DNA of 64,000 bases from Oleidesulfovibrio sp047973035 (lineage in GTDB: Bacteria > Desulfobacterota > Desulfovibrionia > Desulfovibrionales > Desulfovibrionaceae). Location: positions 129,992 to 193,991 of the forward strand of contig NZ_JBKEBF010000020.1 in NCBI RefSeq assembly GCF_047973035.1, in the 5' to 3' direction. Positions 9,125-18,025 of this stretch are shown here, piece by piece (positions within the stretch are counted from its first letter, which is position 1; every line of letters begins with the position of its first letter). Under the pieces are notes generated by a model. The model was not told the origin of the DNA, made no database searches, and was given only the letters and a program-made list of their open reading frames with translations. The position numbers and the translations under genes are program-made.

Positions 9125-9858
9125 TCATCTTTCCCGCCGTCGATATCAAAGGCGGCCGTGCAGTAAGACTTAAACAAGGAAGAGCTGATCAGGAAACCGT
9201 GTTCTCCGGTGATCCTGTTGCCATGGCAAAGCACTGGCAGGACCAAGGTGGCAAATGGCTTCATGTTATCGATCTTGACGGAGCATTTTCCGGCGATCCG
9301 GTAAACAAAGAACTTATCCGCACCATCTGCTCCGGTGTATCCATACCCGTTCAGTTGGGCGGGGGAATTCGGGATATTGCCACGGCGAAAGCCTACCTTG
9401 ATGCCGGTGTTGAACGTCTTATCATCGGTACGATTGCTCTGACAGAACCTGAACTCTTCGGCGCTATGTGCAAAGAGTTCCCCGGACGCATCGGCGTTTC
9501 GCTGGATGCCGAAGGCGGTAAGTTGAAGACAAAAGGCTGGGTCGAAGATTCCGGACTTACTGTCTATGATGTGCTGCCCCGCATGACAGAACAGGGTGCC
9601 GCTTTCATCATTTACACCGACATTGACCGCGATGGCATGCAAAGCGGCGTGAACGTGGAAGCGCTGGCAGAACTCGCACGCCGTTCAGAGCTGCCTGTCA
9701 TTGCGGCTGGCGGAGTTGCCACCATGGATGATGTGTATAATCTCTACCCCCTTACGCGTGAAGCAAACCTGCAAGGAGCCATAACCGGTAAAGCCATCTA
9801 CGAAGGCTCACTGAACCTTGCAGAAGCCATGAGCTGGATAGCAGCACAGCAGGCATAA
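9121..9858 (+). CDS. hisA: HisA, ProFAR isomerase
   Basis: Phosphoribosylformimino-5-aminoimidazole carboxamide ribotide isomerase, a half-barrel-duplicated TIM barrel of histidine synthesis. The 245-residue protein has the catalytic Asp in FPAVDIKGG and the second acid in YTDIDRDGM, plus phosphate-binding loops QLGGGIR and AAGGVA. It starts with GTG overlapping the preceding TGA. A strong terminator follows. Confidence 0.95.
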   Translation: MIIFPAVDIKGGRAVRLKQGRADQETVFSGDPVAMAKHWQDQGGKWLHVIDLDGAFSGDPVNKELIRTICSGVSIPVQLGGGIRDIATAKAYLDAGVERLIIGTIALTEPELFGAMCKEFPGRIGVSLDAEGGKLKTKGWVEDSGLTVYDVLPRMTEQGAAFIIYTDIDRDGMQSGVNVEALAELARRSELPVIAAGGVATMDDVYNLYPLTREANLQGAITGKAIYEGSLNLAEAMSWIAAQQA

Positions 9859-9884
9859 GACCTCCACGCAATCCAAAGCAAAAT

Positions 9885-9914
9885 AAAGGGGACTGAACTC
9901 AGTCCCCTTTTTTA
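9885..9914 (+). terminator. Terminator after hisA
   Basis: An 11-12 base-pair stem (AAAGGGGACTG with CAGTCCCCTTT) is followed by a run of T. It closes the guaB-hisA gene set. Confidence 0.9.
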
Positions 9915-9943
9915 TATCTTGTTTAACACTTGGAGAAATTCCA

Positions 9944-10399
9944 ATGCAGCATACGTTTTTACTTCAGGAAGGCTTCTGGCAACTATCCGGTAGATTTTCA
10001 AACATCAGCGGCATAGAGATTCCTGTTGAGGGTCGCACTATTGTCACGCATACACCCGATCAATGGTCAAATCATGCCTTTATGCGCATATTGACGGCCC
10101 AGCCGCAAGATATTGAAACGGTGTACACTTTTGCACCAATCCCCCCGAAAGCCACATTTGTCCAATGGGATTCTACGAGCCCTATGCTGGGAAACGTGCC
10201 TGGCTGCTTTGCTTTTGTCGATGACACGATCATCTCATCCTCCATTATTGCTTCCACCGGACAACATGCCACCGAGGCCCTGAGATTTGTCAACGAAAAC
10301 AGGTATGAAACACGCGGTGCTTTATTCCAGAGCGACACGTTGCTCGCATCATGGAGGGTATTGATGCAACGAATCGAACATACGGACAAATTACAATAG
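9944..10399 (+). CDS. Unknown 151-residue protein
   Basis: An open frame starting at ATG 9944 behind GGAG in the leader. It has no signal peptide or membrane span. The sequence alternates short hydrophobic strands and glycines (for example FWQLSGRFSNISG), suggesting a small beta-rich fold. It stands alone between the hisA terminator and a convergent gene. I do not recognise the family. Confidence 0.65.
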   Translation: MQHTFLLQEGFWQLSGRFSNISGIEIPVEGRTIVTHTPDQWSNHAFMRILTAQPQDIETVYTFAPIPPKATFVQWDSTSPMLGNVPGCFAFVDDTIISSSIIASTGQHATEALRFVNENRYETRGALFQSDTLLASWRVLMQRIEHTDKLQ

Positions 10400-10709
10400 C
10401 AGGCTTTCAACAGGTGGTTAGCCTGAATTGCAGTCCGCTATCCAAGTATCACTCTATCAAAAAAACTCTCAGGGAGCCTGCACTCCGGTCACCGGAACTT
10501 GAAACATGCAGACCTTAAAAAGCCCCTTGAAGTGAACAGACTTTAAGGGGCATTACTTTAGTAAAAAGGGCCAAACTGCTTAACTTCAATCTCCGAAAGC
10601 GAAGACCGCAAGCGTACTCCGTGCAGTCAGGCCCCCCTTTCCGACTGTCCAACTGATTAACGATACCGCCAGTCGGCAGCTATCAACTACTCTTTGTGCC
10701 GTACCTCTT
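10400..10709. other. Gene-free stretch between convergent genes
   Basis: This 310-base region lies between two convergent genes. It contains the minus-strand terminator described separately and no supported coding sequence. Confidence 0.6.
10517..10551 (-). terminator. Terminator for the minus-strand flavoprotein operon
   Basis: A 12-base-pair stem (GCCCCTTGAAGT with ACTTTAAGGGGC, one G-T pair) has a six-base loop. On the minus strand it is followed by TTTTT. It lies about 160 bases beyond the flavoprotein stop codon. Confidence 0.75.
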
Positions 10710-12176
10710 TTATGATTCCTTTCCGCAAGGCTTGCCCTGATGCCCGAACAGAAAGCACAATGCACTTTGTACCTTTGTGGAGAACAGCTTCTCTGACAGC
10801 AGGCTTCCTGCCACACGTTTATTAATCTCTCCCAGTGTAGGATACGGATGTACAGCCCCTGCAACAGCTGAAAGTGAAATATTTCCGGCTTTGATTGCCA
10901 CCCATTGATTTATAAGTTCTCCGGCATGAGGGCCGCAGATCTGCACTCCCAGAACTTTTTCACGCGCATTCAGAAGCATTTTTACCCGCCCTTCCGGTTC
11001 ACTTTCAGCCAGCGCTCTGTCATTACTGCTGAAGGCCTCTGTCCGGACGGAGTATTGCAGCCCTGCGGCTTTTGCCACGCGCTCGTTCATACCGATAGAG
11101 GCAAGTTCCGGCTCTGTAAATGTACACCAGGGCATATTTGTATAATCCGCCTTACGAGGCAGGCGGAAAACAGCATTGGCAATGATGATGCCCCCCTCAT
11201 AACCGGCAGCATGCGTAAACTGAAACTTTCCGGTCACATCTCCGGCAGCAAAGATATGCGGTATATTTGTCCGCATGCGTGCATCAACAGGCACCCCGCG
11301 GGCAGAATAAGAGACTCCGGCATTTTCCAGATGCAAACCTTCAACGTTAGGCTTGCGTCCCAGTGCTACCAGTAGTTCCGAAGCCTTCAGAAGTTTTTCT
11401 TCCCCTTTATGCAGCAGGCGAACGTGTACGCTACCCGCGCTACGCTCTACATGCTGCAAAGAGGTGCCGGTCAGAATAAGCACCCCTTCGCTTTCCAGCC
11501 TCTGCTGAACAATAGCGGCCATATCTTCATCTTCACGGGTCAAGACCTGATCCGAGCGCTGAACCACTGTCACCTCTGTTCCGAGGCGCTGGAAAGCCTG
11601 CGCCATTTCCAGCGCAATCGGCCCTCCTCCCAGAACGATCAGCGACTCCGGAAGCCCGGAGAGAGAAAAAATTTCTTTATTGGTCAGAAATCCGGCTTCT
11701 GTCAGGCCGGAAACAGGAGGTATAGCAGCAGAAGATCCTGTAGCAACAACAATCTTGGCACCGGTAGCGCACAAAACGCCACCCTGCCCTTTGACTTCCA
11801 CCGTATGCTCATCCGTAAAGGCAGCTTGCCCGAACCGGACATCAGCTCCCATCCCAGTAAAGCGTTCAACGGAATCATGCACCTGAATTACAGCCTGAAT
11901 ATCTTTAATACGCCGTGCCACAGCGGCAAAATCAACAGGCGGCAGCGCGACATCGGGCAGCCCGTACTTAGAGGCTTGCTGCATTTGCCGCCGGACAGAG
12001 GCTGACCGGATAAGTGCCTTACTGGGAACACAGCCATAGTGCAGGCAATCGCCGCCAAGGGCATGGTCCTGTTCAACCAAAAGAACCTTCGCCCCCAGCT
12101 GCGATGCGCCGGCAGTGACGGTAAGCCCCGCAGCACCGCCGCCTATAACAATTAAGTCGTAGTCATATTTAGGCAT
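10710..12176 (-). CDS. FAD-dependent pyridine nucleotide-disulfide oxidoreductase, MerA/Lpd-like
   Basis: A 488-residue flavoprotein of the dihydrolipoamide dehydrogenase / mercuric reductase family. It has the FAD-binding GGGAAG motif near the N-terminus, the redox-active disulfide GGDCLHYGCVPSK, an NAD(P)-binding GGGPIALEMA, the second FAD motif IFAAGDV, and the C-terminal HPYPTLGE His-Glu pair. There is no N-terminal heavy-metal domain and no C-terminal Cys pair, so mercury reduction is unlikely. The start at 12176 has AGGAG eight bases upstream and overlaps the preceding TVP38-type gene by eight bases. This pairing with a TVP38 protein is common, but the substrate is unknown. Confidence 0.9.
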   Translation of the reverse strand: MPKYDYDLIVIGGGAAGLTVTAGASQLGAKVLLVEQDHALGGDCLHYGCVPSKALIRSASVRRQMQQASKYGLPDVALPPVDFAAVARRIKDIQAVIQVHDSVERFTGMGADVRFGQAAFTDEHTVEVKGQGGVLCATGAKIVVATGSSAAIPPVSGLTEAGFLTNKEIFSLSGLPESLIVLGGGPIALEMAQAFQRLGTEVTVVQRSDQVLTREDEDMAAIVQQRLESEGVLILTGTSLQHVERSAGSVHVRLLHKGEEKLLKASELLVALGRKPNVEGLHLENAGVSYSARGVPVDARMRTNIPHIFAAGDVTGKFQFTHAAGYEGGIIIANAVFRLPRKADYTNMPWCTFTEPELASIGMNERVAKAAGLQYSVRTEAFSSNDRALAESEPEGRVKMLLNAREKVLGVQICGPHAGELINQWVAIKAGNISLSAVAGAVHPYPTLGEINKRVAGSLLSEKLFSTKVQSALCFLFGHQGKPCGKES

Positions 12177-12879
12177 CAATGTTCTCCTTTTTGCCACGCC
12201 ACGTGGCTACCCTTTCCAGAACCTTACGAGCGGCCAGAGGAAAGATACCGAGCAATGCAAAAGAAAAGAGAAGTGACGGAGAAAGTATGCCAGAAAGCGA
12301 GTTGATGGCCCCCAGCTCGCTTCCTGCATTTACATAAACGACAGTTCCGGGAAGCATACCCAGCTGGGAAACCCAGTAAAACGTGGTAACGCGTATAGGA
12401 GTCAGCCCCATGGCCAGATTAATAAGAAAAAAAGGAAAAACGGGCACTAATCGCAGAGAAAAAAGGTAAAAAGCACCATCCTTGCGAATGCCGTCATTAA
12501 TGCGCATAAGACGATCTGCAAACCGCCGCTGCACCCAATCACGAAAAACAAAACGGGAGGCAAGACAAGCCAGAGTTGCACCGATAGTAGAGGCAAAAGA
12601 AACAGCGACAAGCGTTGCCCAGAAGCCGAACAGCGCCGCACCGGCCAAAGTCATCACAGTGGCACCGGGAAGTGAGAGCGCCGTGACCACAATATAAATT
12701 GCCATGTAAACGGCAATAAGCGACATGCCTTTTTCTGCATACAAAACGGCAAAATCGGCCTGAGACTGCTTTACATATTCCAGCGTAAAAAAACGGCCCC
12801 AGTCGTTATATAAAAATATACCGACAAACAGCACAACTACAGCAACCAGCGCAAGGCGCTTCAGCACCTCAGGTTTCAT
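12169..12879 (-). CDS. TVP38/TMEM64 family (DedA-like) membrane protein
   Basis: A 236-residue protein with five or six membrane segments and the family core GATVMTLAGAALFGFW, FVFRDWVQRRFADR and FFLINLAMGLTPIRV. Members are DedA-related membrane proteins, some implicated in lipid transport. It is translationally coupled to the flavoprotein downstream. Confidence 0.88.
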   Translation of the reverse strand: MKPEVLKRLALVAVVVLFVGIFLYNDWGRFFTLEYVKQSQADFAVLYAEKGMSLIAVYMAIYIVVTALSLPGATVMTLAGAALFGFWATLVAVSFASTIGATLACLASRFVFRDWVQRRFADRLMRINDGIRKDGAFYLFSLRLVPVFPFFLINLAMGLTPIRVTTFYWVSQLGMLPGTVVYVNAGSELGAINSLSGILSPSLLFSFALLGIFPLAARKVLERVATWRGKKENIDA

Positions 12880-12923
12880 TCACACTCTCCTGCATTGCAA
12901 CGCTCAGGCTGCGTTATGTACAA

Positions 12924-13907
12924 TTAGGCCACTACACCGGAAAGCTTGTCTGTTTTCAGCATCTGCACTCCGCACACTGCCGCCCCCCACAGTCCCGACT
13001 CTTCGTTTCTGTTCAGCTTGACGGGAACATTTTTAAGCAGATGTCCGTGAACGTCGCTCAGCACAAATTCGCGGCCGAATTCAGGGTGCATAACCAGCAC
13101 TGGATTACCGGAAGCCAGCCCGCCGGCAATATACACTCCGCCTAGAGCCATGGTTTCCAGCACATAATCATGACATGCGCGACCATAAAAGCGGGCAAAC
13201 CATTCCAGCACCACAGGGTGCTGATCCAGTTTTTTTGCCACCTCGCGCGAAGACATTTTCTCTCCGGTATGAAACTGATGCAGCAAACGCAGACCGGTAC
13301 CGGTTACAACAAGATCTCCGATAACCTGAGGCCTTCCTGTTGTACTGCGGACAAATTCTGCAAATTCCATTTCTTCACGGTTTACAAACGGAAAAACAGA
13401 ATGTCCCCCCTCGGAAGGAACAGTGATGTATCGTCCTACACCATCGCAAACCAGCAGGCACTTTCCAAGCCCTGTCCCACCGCCGATAACAGCAACAGGT
13501 GCTGCATCAACAGCGGTTCCTTCCAGCACGGTTTCCGCATTTGCCACTGCGTCTGAAAGGCAGGCAAAGGCCTGAGCTTCAAAATCGTTTACCAGCCGGC
13601 CCCGCCGGATAGCAAACTTACCGCACACAGTTCCCAGATCAACCGCCCATGACGCATTGGATATTTTGCAATACGTTCCGGATTTTTCAATAGCCCCTGC
13701 CACCGCAGCCACCATAACATCCGCGTCTTTGGGCAGCAGAGAAAAGCCTTTCTCTGCAAGCTCGCTCAGCAATCCGTCAAACGAGCCTGCATCCTGAGTG
13801 GAAAGCCATACGCTGTCATCAAAATGCAGAACGCCGCCATCATCCAGTCTGAAAGCAGCAAAACGGCTGTTTGTTCCACCGATATCAATAGCAAGAATAC
13901 GCTTCAT
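12924..13907 (-). CDS. glk: Glucokinase
   Basis: Phosphorylates glucose with ATP. The 327-residue protein has the phosphate-1 motif LAIDIGGTNSRFAAF, the sugar-binding LVNDFEAQAF and the phosphate-2 loop GGGTGLGKCLLV, matching the proteobacterial Glk family. The start at 13907 has GGAGGTGTC directly upstream; an ATG further out lies beyond the hairpin. A terminator hairpin ends only about 13 bases before the start, leaving no room for a promoter between them, so expression probably depends on read-through. Confidence 0.93.
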   Translation of the reverse strand: MKRILAIDIGGTNSRFAAFRLDDGGVLHFDDSVWLSTQDAGSFDGLLSELAEKGFSLLPKDADVMVAAVAGAIEKSGTYCKISNASWAVDLGTVCGKFAIRRGRLVNDFEAQAFACLSDAVANAETVLEGTAVDAAPVAVIGGGTGLGKCLLVCDGVGRYITVPSEGGHSVFPFVNREEMEFAEFVRSTTGRPQVIGDLVVTGTGLRLLHQFHTGEKMSSREVAKKLDQHPVVLEWFARFYGRACHDYVLETMALGGVYIAGGLASGNPVLVMHPEFGREFVLSDVHGHLLKNVPVKLNRNEESGLWGAAVCGVQMLKTDKLSGVVA

Positions 13908-13919
13908 GACACCTCCTTC

Positions 13920-13970
13920 AAAAAAAACGGCCTGATATTGCTGCATATCATAGTGCAACAGTATCAGACC
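13920..13970 (-). terminator. Terminator hairpin abutting the glk ribosome binding site
   Basis: On the minus strand a long stem (outer GGTCTGATA with TATCAGGCC, inner TGTTGC with GCAGCA) is followed by a single G and eight T at 13920-13927, and then straight away by the glk ribosome binding site. It can end the PilZ transcript and may act as an attenuator for glk. Confidence 0.8.
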
Positions 13971-14050
13971 GCATCATAAACAACTTGGCAGAGTTCGCAA
14001 AGCAAGAACCCTGAATGAAGAGCAGCCAGCACAGCAAACGGCATTGGCAG

Positions 14051-14398
14051 TTACTGAAACGGCATCACTTCCTCTGCCTCAACGTCATCGGCATTTCCCG
14101 ACAGCAGTTCTATCATGTTGCGCAGGTGAATGTATGTTTCCGGAGGCATTCCCGTAAACCGCAACGCTGTCTCATCAGCATCCACTCTTGCCACTTGTGC
14201 ATCAACAGACAGGACAATACCGTTTTCCAGTGTCAGCAGAAAAGTGCACTCTGCACCTTCCGGCATAGGAGCCCCCGCAATGCACAAAGCACCTCGTAAA
14301 CTCAAATCAAGTGTCTGAGCTAGACTTCTACTGCCCTGATATTCCAGATGGACAGAATACTGGGCGGGAACCCGCAGCCGTCTGCGTCTTTCGTCCAT
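14051..14398 (-). CDS. PilZ domain protein
   Basis: A 115-residue protein consisting of a PilZ domain, a c-di-GMP receptor fold. Both ligand motifs are visible: the arginine motif RRRLR near residue 5 and DLSLRG (D-x-S-x-x-G) near residue 33. The start at 14398 has GGAGG eight bases upstream. It lies 30 bases after the solute-binding/pseudo-deaminase gene on the same strand, so the two are probably one transcript. Confidence 0.87.
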   Translation of the reverse strand: MDERRRRLRVPAQYSVHLEYQGSRSLAQTLDLSLRGALCIAGAPMPEGAECTFLLTLENGIVLSVDAQVARVDADETALRFTGMPPETYIHLRNMIELLSGNADDVEAEEVMPFQ

Positions 14399-14428
14399 TC
14401 CAAACCTCCGTAACACAAGCTGGCCGAT

Positions 14429-15634
14429 CTAGAACTCCTCAGGTCGCCTTACATAAGGTTCAGGCAGAAGTTCAGACAGCATTCTTTCTTCATATACACC
14501 TTTTTCAGGTTCCAGAACAGAAAGTATACCACGTCCGAACTCATATAAAAACTGTCTGTCCGAAGCGGAAGGAGGAAGTACCCTGCCGTCGGAATCCACT
14601 GACACTATAGCCCTGATTCCGATGTCACCATCTGAAACGGCCTTCACCACTGCCGTCTTCAGTGCTGTCTGACTCAGGTTAAGCATAGGATTTTCAACAT
14701 TGCAGCCGGTAAAAATTTTACCGGAATGGGTAAGGACAGCAGCCCCCAAAGCCACACGGGAATACGGAGCATAAGAATTAATCGTCGCCTGCTTGGCCTG
14801 CTTGATCAGTTCCTGCCGTTCTTCCGGCAGCAGTTCAGGCACAAACCATTTGCGGTAAATTCTGTCGTATTCACCGTTTCGCATGACTTCCAGCATGCCA
14901 TCGTTCATCATCTTGAGCAGTGCTGTCTGTTCCCTGTTCACGGCAAAAAACACATCCGTAATATTTAACGGCGTTCCCACGGTGGAAATACCGCCAAGCT
15001 TCAGCTTGTTTATATAGTAAGTGGCTGTTCTTTCCGGCCCCCCGTAAGCGACAACTTCATCGTTATACAACGCCTTCAGTGCATCAATCTTCGTGTTGAA
15101 CAGCTTAATGTTCAGTCCGCCAAATCCTTCCAGCACCCGCTGCTGCAACGAGCCCTTTTCCACTGCTACCCGCTGCCCCCGCAGCAAACGGACGTTACCG
15201 ACCCGATTATGATTTTTGGTGAACAGCATGATTCTGGAAGGCAGGGTAGGCCGTTCTGCAAAGCGGTACAGCAACTCGCGCTGAGGGGTTTTAGCCATTC
15301 CCGATGTAACGCTGATATTACCTGCAGACAGTTCTACCAGCACCTGATCCCACGAAAGCGGTCGCAGGATCAGCTTTACCGGCTTGTCCCGCAAAATAGC
15401 CTGTAGCAGTTCCACATCAAACCCTGTAGGCACCCCTTGTGCCTCTTCAAAGGAAAACGGCGGAAACTCTCTGTCGAAACCATAAACTACTTTAAGAGGA
15501 GCCGCGGCATGTGCAGGCTGATAACCAAGGAAGGGAACAACAATAAACGCAAACATAAACATCACGCATACCAGAGCCCGCGATGTTTTCTTATCATTAC
15601 GGTATATCTGTGATTCAGCGGTATAAGACAACAT
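14429..15634 (-). CDS. Exported solute-binding protein fused to a degenerate cytidine deaminase domain
   Basis: A 401-residue protein in three parts. Residues 1-44 are a signal peptide with a long polar start and cleavage near AHA-A. Residues 46-266 are a family 3 periplasmic solute-binding domain (FPPFSFEEAQGVPTGFDVELL and the DRIYRKWF end). Residues 273-395 align throughout with homotetrameric cytidine deaminase: RQELI, YAPYSRVALGAAVLT, GKIFTGCNVEN, KAVSDGD, and an ELLP end. The catalytic CAE triplet is replaced by TAL (residues 323-325) and the PCxxC zinc motif by PSASD, so all zinc ligands and the glutamate are gone, while the ribose-binding N and E of NVEN remain. It is probably a periplasmic sensor or binding protein, not an enzyme. 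The ribosome binding site is GAGGG. Confidence 0.88.
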   Translation of the reverse strand: MLSYTAESQIYRNDKKTSRALVCVMFMFAFIVVPFLGYQPAHAAAPLKVVYGFDREFPPFSFEEAQGVPTGFDVELLQAILRDKPVKLILRPLSWDQVLVELSAGNISVTSGMAKTPQRELLYRFAERPTLPSRIMLFTKNHNRVGNVRLLRGQRVAVEKGSLQQRVLEGFGGLNIKLFNTKIDALKALYNDEVVAYGGPERTATYYINKLKLGGISTVGTPLNITDVFFAVNREQTALLKMMNDGMLEVMRNGEYDRIYRKWFVPELLPEERQELIKQAKQATINSYAPYSRVALGAAVLTHSGKIFTGCNVENPMLNLSQTALKTAVVKAVSDGDIGIRAIVSVDSDGRVLPPSASDRQFLYEFGRGILSVLEPEKGVYEERMLSELLPEPYVRRPEEF

Positions 15635-15754
15635 GAACTACCCTCGTATGTTTAAATGCGCATGGAGCCGCCTGTAGCGACACCATGTACCTGTACATAT
15701 ATCCTTTTCGGCATATGCGGGCTGTAGTTTAGCCCTAGGGTACATACGCCCTGC

Positions 15755-16534
15755 TCATCTCTTTACAAAAGCCTGTGCAGCGTACCATCGTACTATCTGC
15801 AGCGTACCGGGATCGGTAACAATCAACGGGAGCGGAACCAGCTGCGCAGGGGGAGTCATTTCCACCATACAAAGCGAGTCATCCAGACTGGTCGCATAGC
15901 CTTGCCGTACAGCACCGGCAGCTTTCTGCTGACGCTGGGCGCCAACGTCCAACGACTCCATCATACCGATAATGCACGATGGTGCATGATTTACATTAAC
16001 CAAGTGTACTTTCCTGTTAATATCCGTAACACGCTGCATATAACCTTCATAGCCTAACCCGCGTCCTTTTACTCCATGCTCGGCAACATTCAGTTCAGGA
16101 CCATCCATATAACGCTCACAGGCTGCTGCAAACAATTTCCATGCACGGCATACAATCGCCCCGTAAGCTTTCTGCTTCAACCACCTTACCGGTAAAATTC
16201 GGGCAAGCTTCACCAAAACTAGGCCCGTCGTATCTACTTCACATACCTGACCACGGTCCGACGCGTCGTCAGATACGGCATACATATACAACTTGTTATC
16301 TACAGACATCTCAAGCTCCGCTAAAAGGAGCTCCAGCAGCTGGCGCCCAAGCAGCCATTCCAAACGCAACAAAGCACAGCACGCATTATGCAACAACTCT
16401 TGCAGCATCGGCTCCTTAGCCTGCAAAGCTTCCATCTGCTTTTCTACTGCGCAACGTTCCCCAAAAAAACTATCTGCCATTTCGGTAAGCAGTTCTGTCT
16501 GCAAAGCTTCCGTGTAATCACGTTCGTACGCCAT
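15755..16534 (-). CDS. Unknown 259-residue protein
   Basis: A soluble-looking protein with a helical, leucine-rich N-terminal half (for example LLRLEWLLGRQLLELLL) and a less regular C-terminal half. No signal peptide or known motif was recognised. The start at 16534 is chosen because GAGGAG lies eight bases upstream; a longer frame to 16678 runs into the promoter region of the divergent pncC gene. It has three Cys-containing stretches but no clear metal motif. Confidence 0.7.
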   Translation of the reverse strand: MAYERDYTEALQTELLTEMADSFFGERCAVEKQMEALQAKEPMLQELLHNACCALLRLEWLLGRQLLELLLAELEMSVDNKLYMYAVSDDASDRGQVCEVDTTGLVLVKLARILPVRWLKQKAYGAIVCRAWKLFAAACERYMDGPELNVAEHGVKGRGLGYEGYMQRVTDINRKVHLVNVNHAPSCIIGMMESLDVGAQRQQKAAGAVRQGYATSLDDSLCMVEMTPPAQLVPLPLIVTDPGTLQIVRWYAAQAFVKR

Positions 16535-16654
16535 CAGAGTATCTCCTCTGGTCGTCAGATATGGCACTCTATCCGCAGCAGTCGCATGCAGCAACCGATT
16601 GCAGACATTGCCTGCCATAATCGCGCATGGTACGGCCTCATTAAAGGAGTAATC

Positions 16655-17143
16655 ATGAGTAAAACTAATCTGACCCAAGCCATAGAATTGCTGGGAAGCA
16701 CACTGCTTGGCAAGGATATGATGCTGGCTACGGCAGAATCATGTACCGGCGGATTGATCGGGGCTTATCTTACATCCGTGGCAGGAAGTTCAAGCTGGTT
16801 TACAGGCGGTATTATTGCTTACTCCAACACCGTCAAACAGCATGTACTGGGTGTGAACGAGGAGGCCCTTGTCAGCTATGGTGCGGTAAGTGCCCCTGTC
16901 GTGGAAAAAATGGCCGCTGGAGCCTGCCGGCTGCTGCATACTCAGGCTGCCATTGCAGTATCCGGCGTTGCTGGTCCTGCTGGTGGCTCCCCCCTCAAAC
17001 CAGTGGGAACCGTCTGGATTGGCTGGTGCGTGAACGGCCTTGTATCCAGTCAGCACTTTTTATTTGAGGGAGACAGAGAATCTGTAAGACTTCAGACAGT
17101 TGAGCAAGGGATTAACGGATTGCAGTTACTAATCAAAGTCTGA
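16655..17143 (+). CDS. pncC: Nicotinamide-nucleotide amidase (CinA C-terminal domain)
   Basis: Hydrolyses NMN to nicotinate mononucleotide in pyridine nucleotide recycling. The 162-residue stand-alone CinA C-terminal domain has the catalytic region TAESCTGGLIGAYLTSVAGSS, YSNTVKQHVLGV and SGVAGPAGGSPLKPVGTVWI. The start is set by AAAGGAG seven bases upstream of ATG 16655. Confidence 0.92.
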   Translation: MSKTNLTQAIELLGSTLLGKDMMLATAESCTGGLIGAYLTSVAGSSSWFTGGIIAYSNTVKQHVLGVNEEALVSYGAVSAPVVEKMAAGACRLLHTQAAIAVSGVAGPAGGSPLKPVGTVWIGWCVNGLVSSQHFLFEGDRESVRLQTVEQGINGLQLLIKV

Positions 17144-17221
17144 GCACTCCTTTGAAACCTTGATTTCACAGGATCAGAAACACATTCAGAAAATACACGC
17201 AAATGTTGCCGAGAGGCAGTC

Positions 17222-17962
17222 ATGAACACTTTCGCAGCCCCGCAGCCAGACCCGATGAAAACAGCCATGAACGTTCAGACAAAAGAGTACGTCAGATTGT
17301 TCGCAGGAATAGCCATGCCGGAAAAATACAAGCAGCTACTGGCAGACCTGCAACGGCGTATGAAACATCATATTATCAGGCCACCATGCACAGGGCTTAA
17401 TATGCCCGCGATCAGCTGGGCCTGCGCAGAGACATGGCATCTGACATTACGGTTCATCGGCAATATACCGACACAAAACGTTCAGTCCATCATCGACAAC
17501 TGCCATACTATCAGCTGGAAACCGTTCACAATTACCCCCGGAGCAGGCGGCACTTTTCCATCTTTACACACCAAAACACCTACTCCCTCTGTCTTGTGGC
17601 TGGCACTCAAACAAGGTGAACACGAAGTTTCAGCTCTGGCAAAATCCGTCAATCAGGCGCTACAGCCTATCGGCATCGTGCCCGAAAAGCGTTCCTACCA
17701 GCCGCACCTTACAGTTGCCCGTATACGACGAAACAACAAGCCTGACAAAAAAGCCGTTGCATCAAGTGACGCAACGGCTCTGGCAACCAAAAATTCCCAT
17801 ACAGCGAAGCCTTATCTCACCTGCTGGAAATCAATCCTCGCGGAGGCGGGCCAGACCGTCTGGCCCCCATACCGCGTGGATAGATTTGTCCTTTGGCAAA
17901 GCAGGCTCACCTCGCATGGTGCAGGTCACACTCCGCTTGCAGAATTTCATGCAACAATTTGA
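17222..17962 (+). CDS. thpR: RNA 2',3'-cyclic phosphodiesterase (2H family, LigT/ThpR)
   Basis: A 2H phosphoesterase that opens 2',3'-cyclic phosphate ends of RNA. The two catalytic H-x-T motifs are present as WHLTLRFIG (about residue 77) and QPHLTVARI (about residue 160). At 246 residues it is longer than the usual 180, owing to an N-terminal leader and an insertion after the second motif, so the true start may be internal. Confidence 0.85.
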   Translation: MNTFAAPQPDPMKTAMNVQTKEYVRLFAGIAMPEKYKQLLADLQRRMKHHIIRPPCTGLNMPAISWACAETWHLTLRFIGNIPTQNVQSIIDNCHTISWKPFTITPGAGGTFPSLHTKTPTPSVLWLALKQGEHEVSALAKSVNQALQPIGIVPEKRSYQPHLTVARIRRNNKPDKKAVASSDATALATKNSHTAKPYLTCWKSILAEAGQTVWPPYRVDRFVLWQSRLTSHGAGHTPLAEFHATI

Positions 17963-18025
17963 AACATGGCTAAGCAGCTTCCTGCTTATGCAGCAAACAG
18001 AGGCCTTTTAAAGGTTGAACCACAC

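Noticed and set aside
10710..12176. Mercuric reductase call
   Set aside because: The active-site disulfide matches MerA and Lpd alike, but the C-terminal Cys pair, the metal-binding domain and other mer genes are absent.
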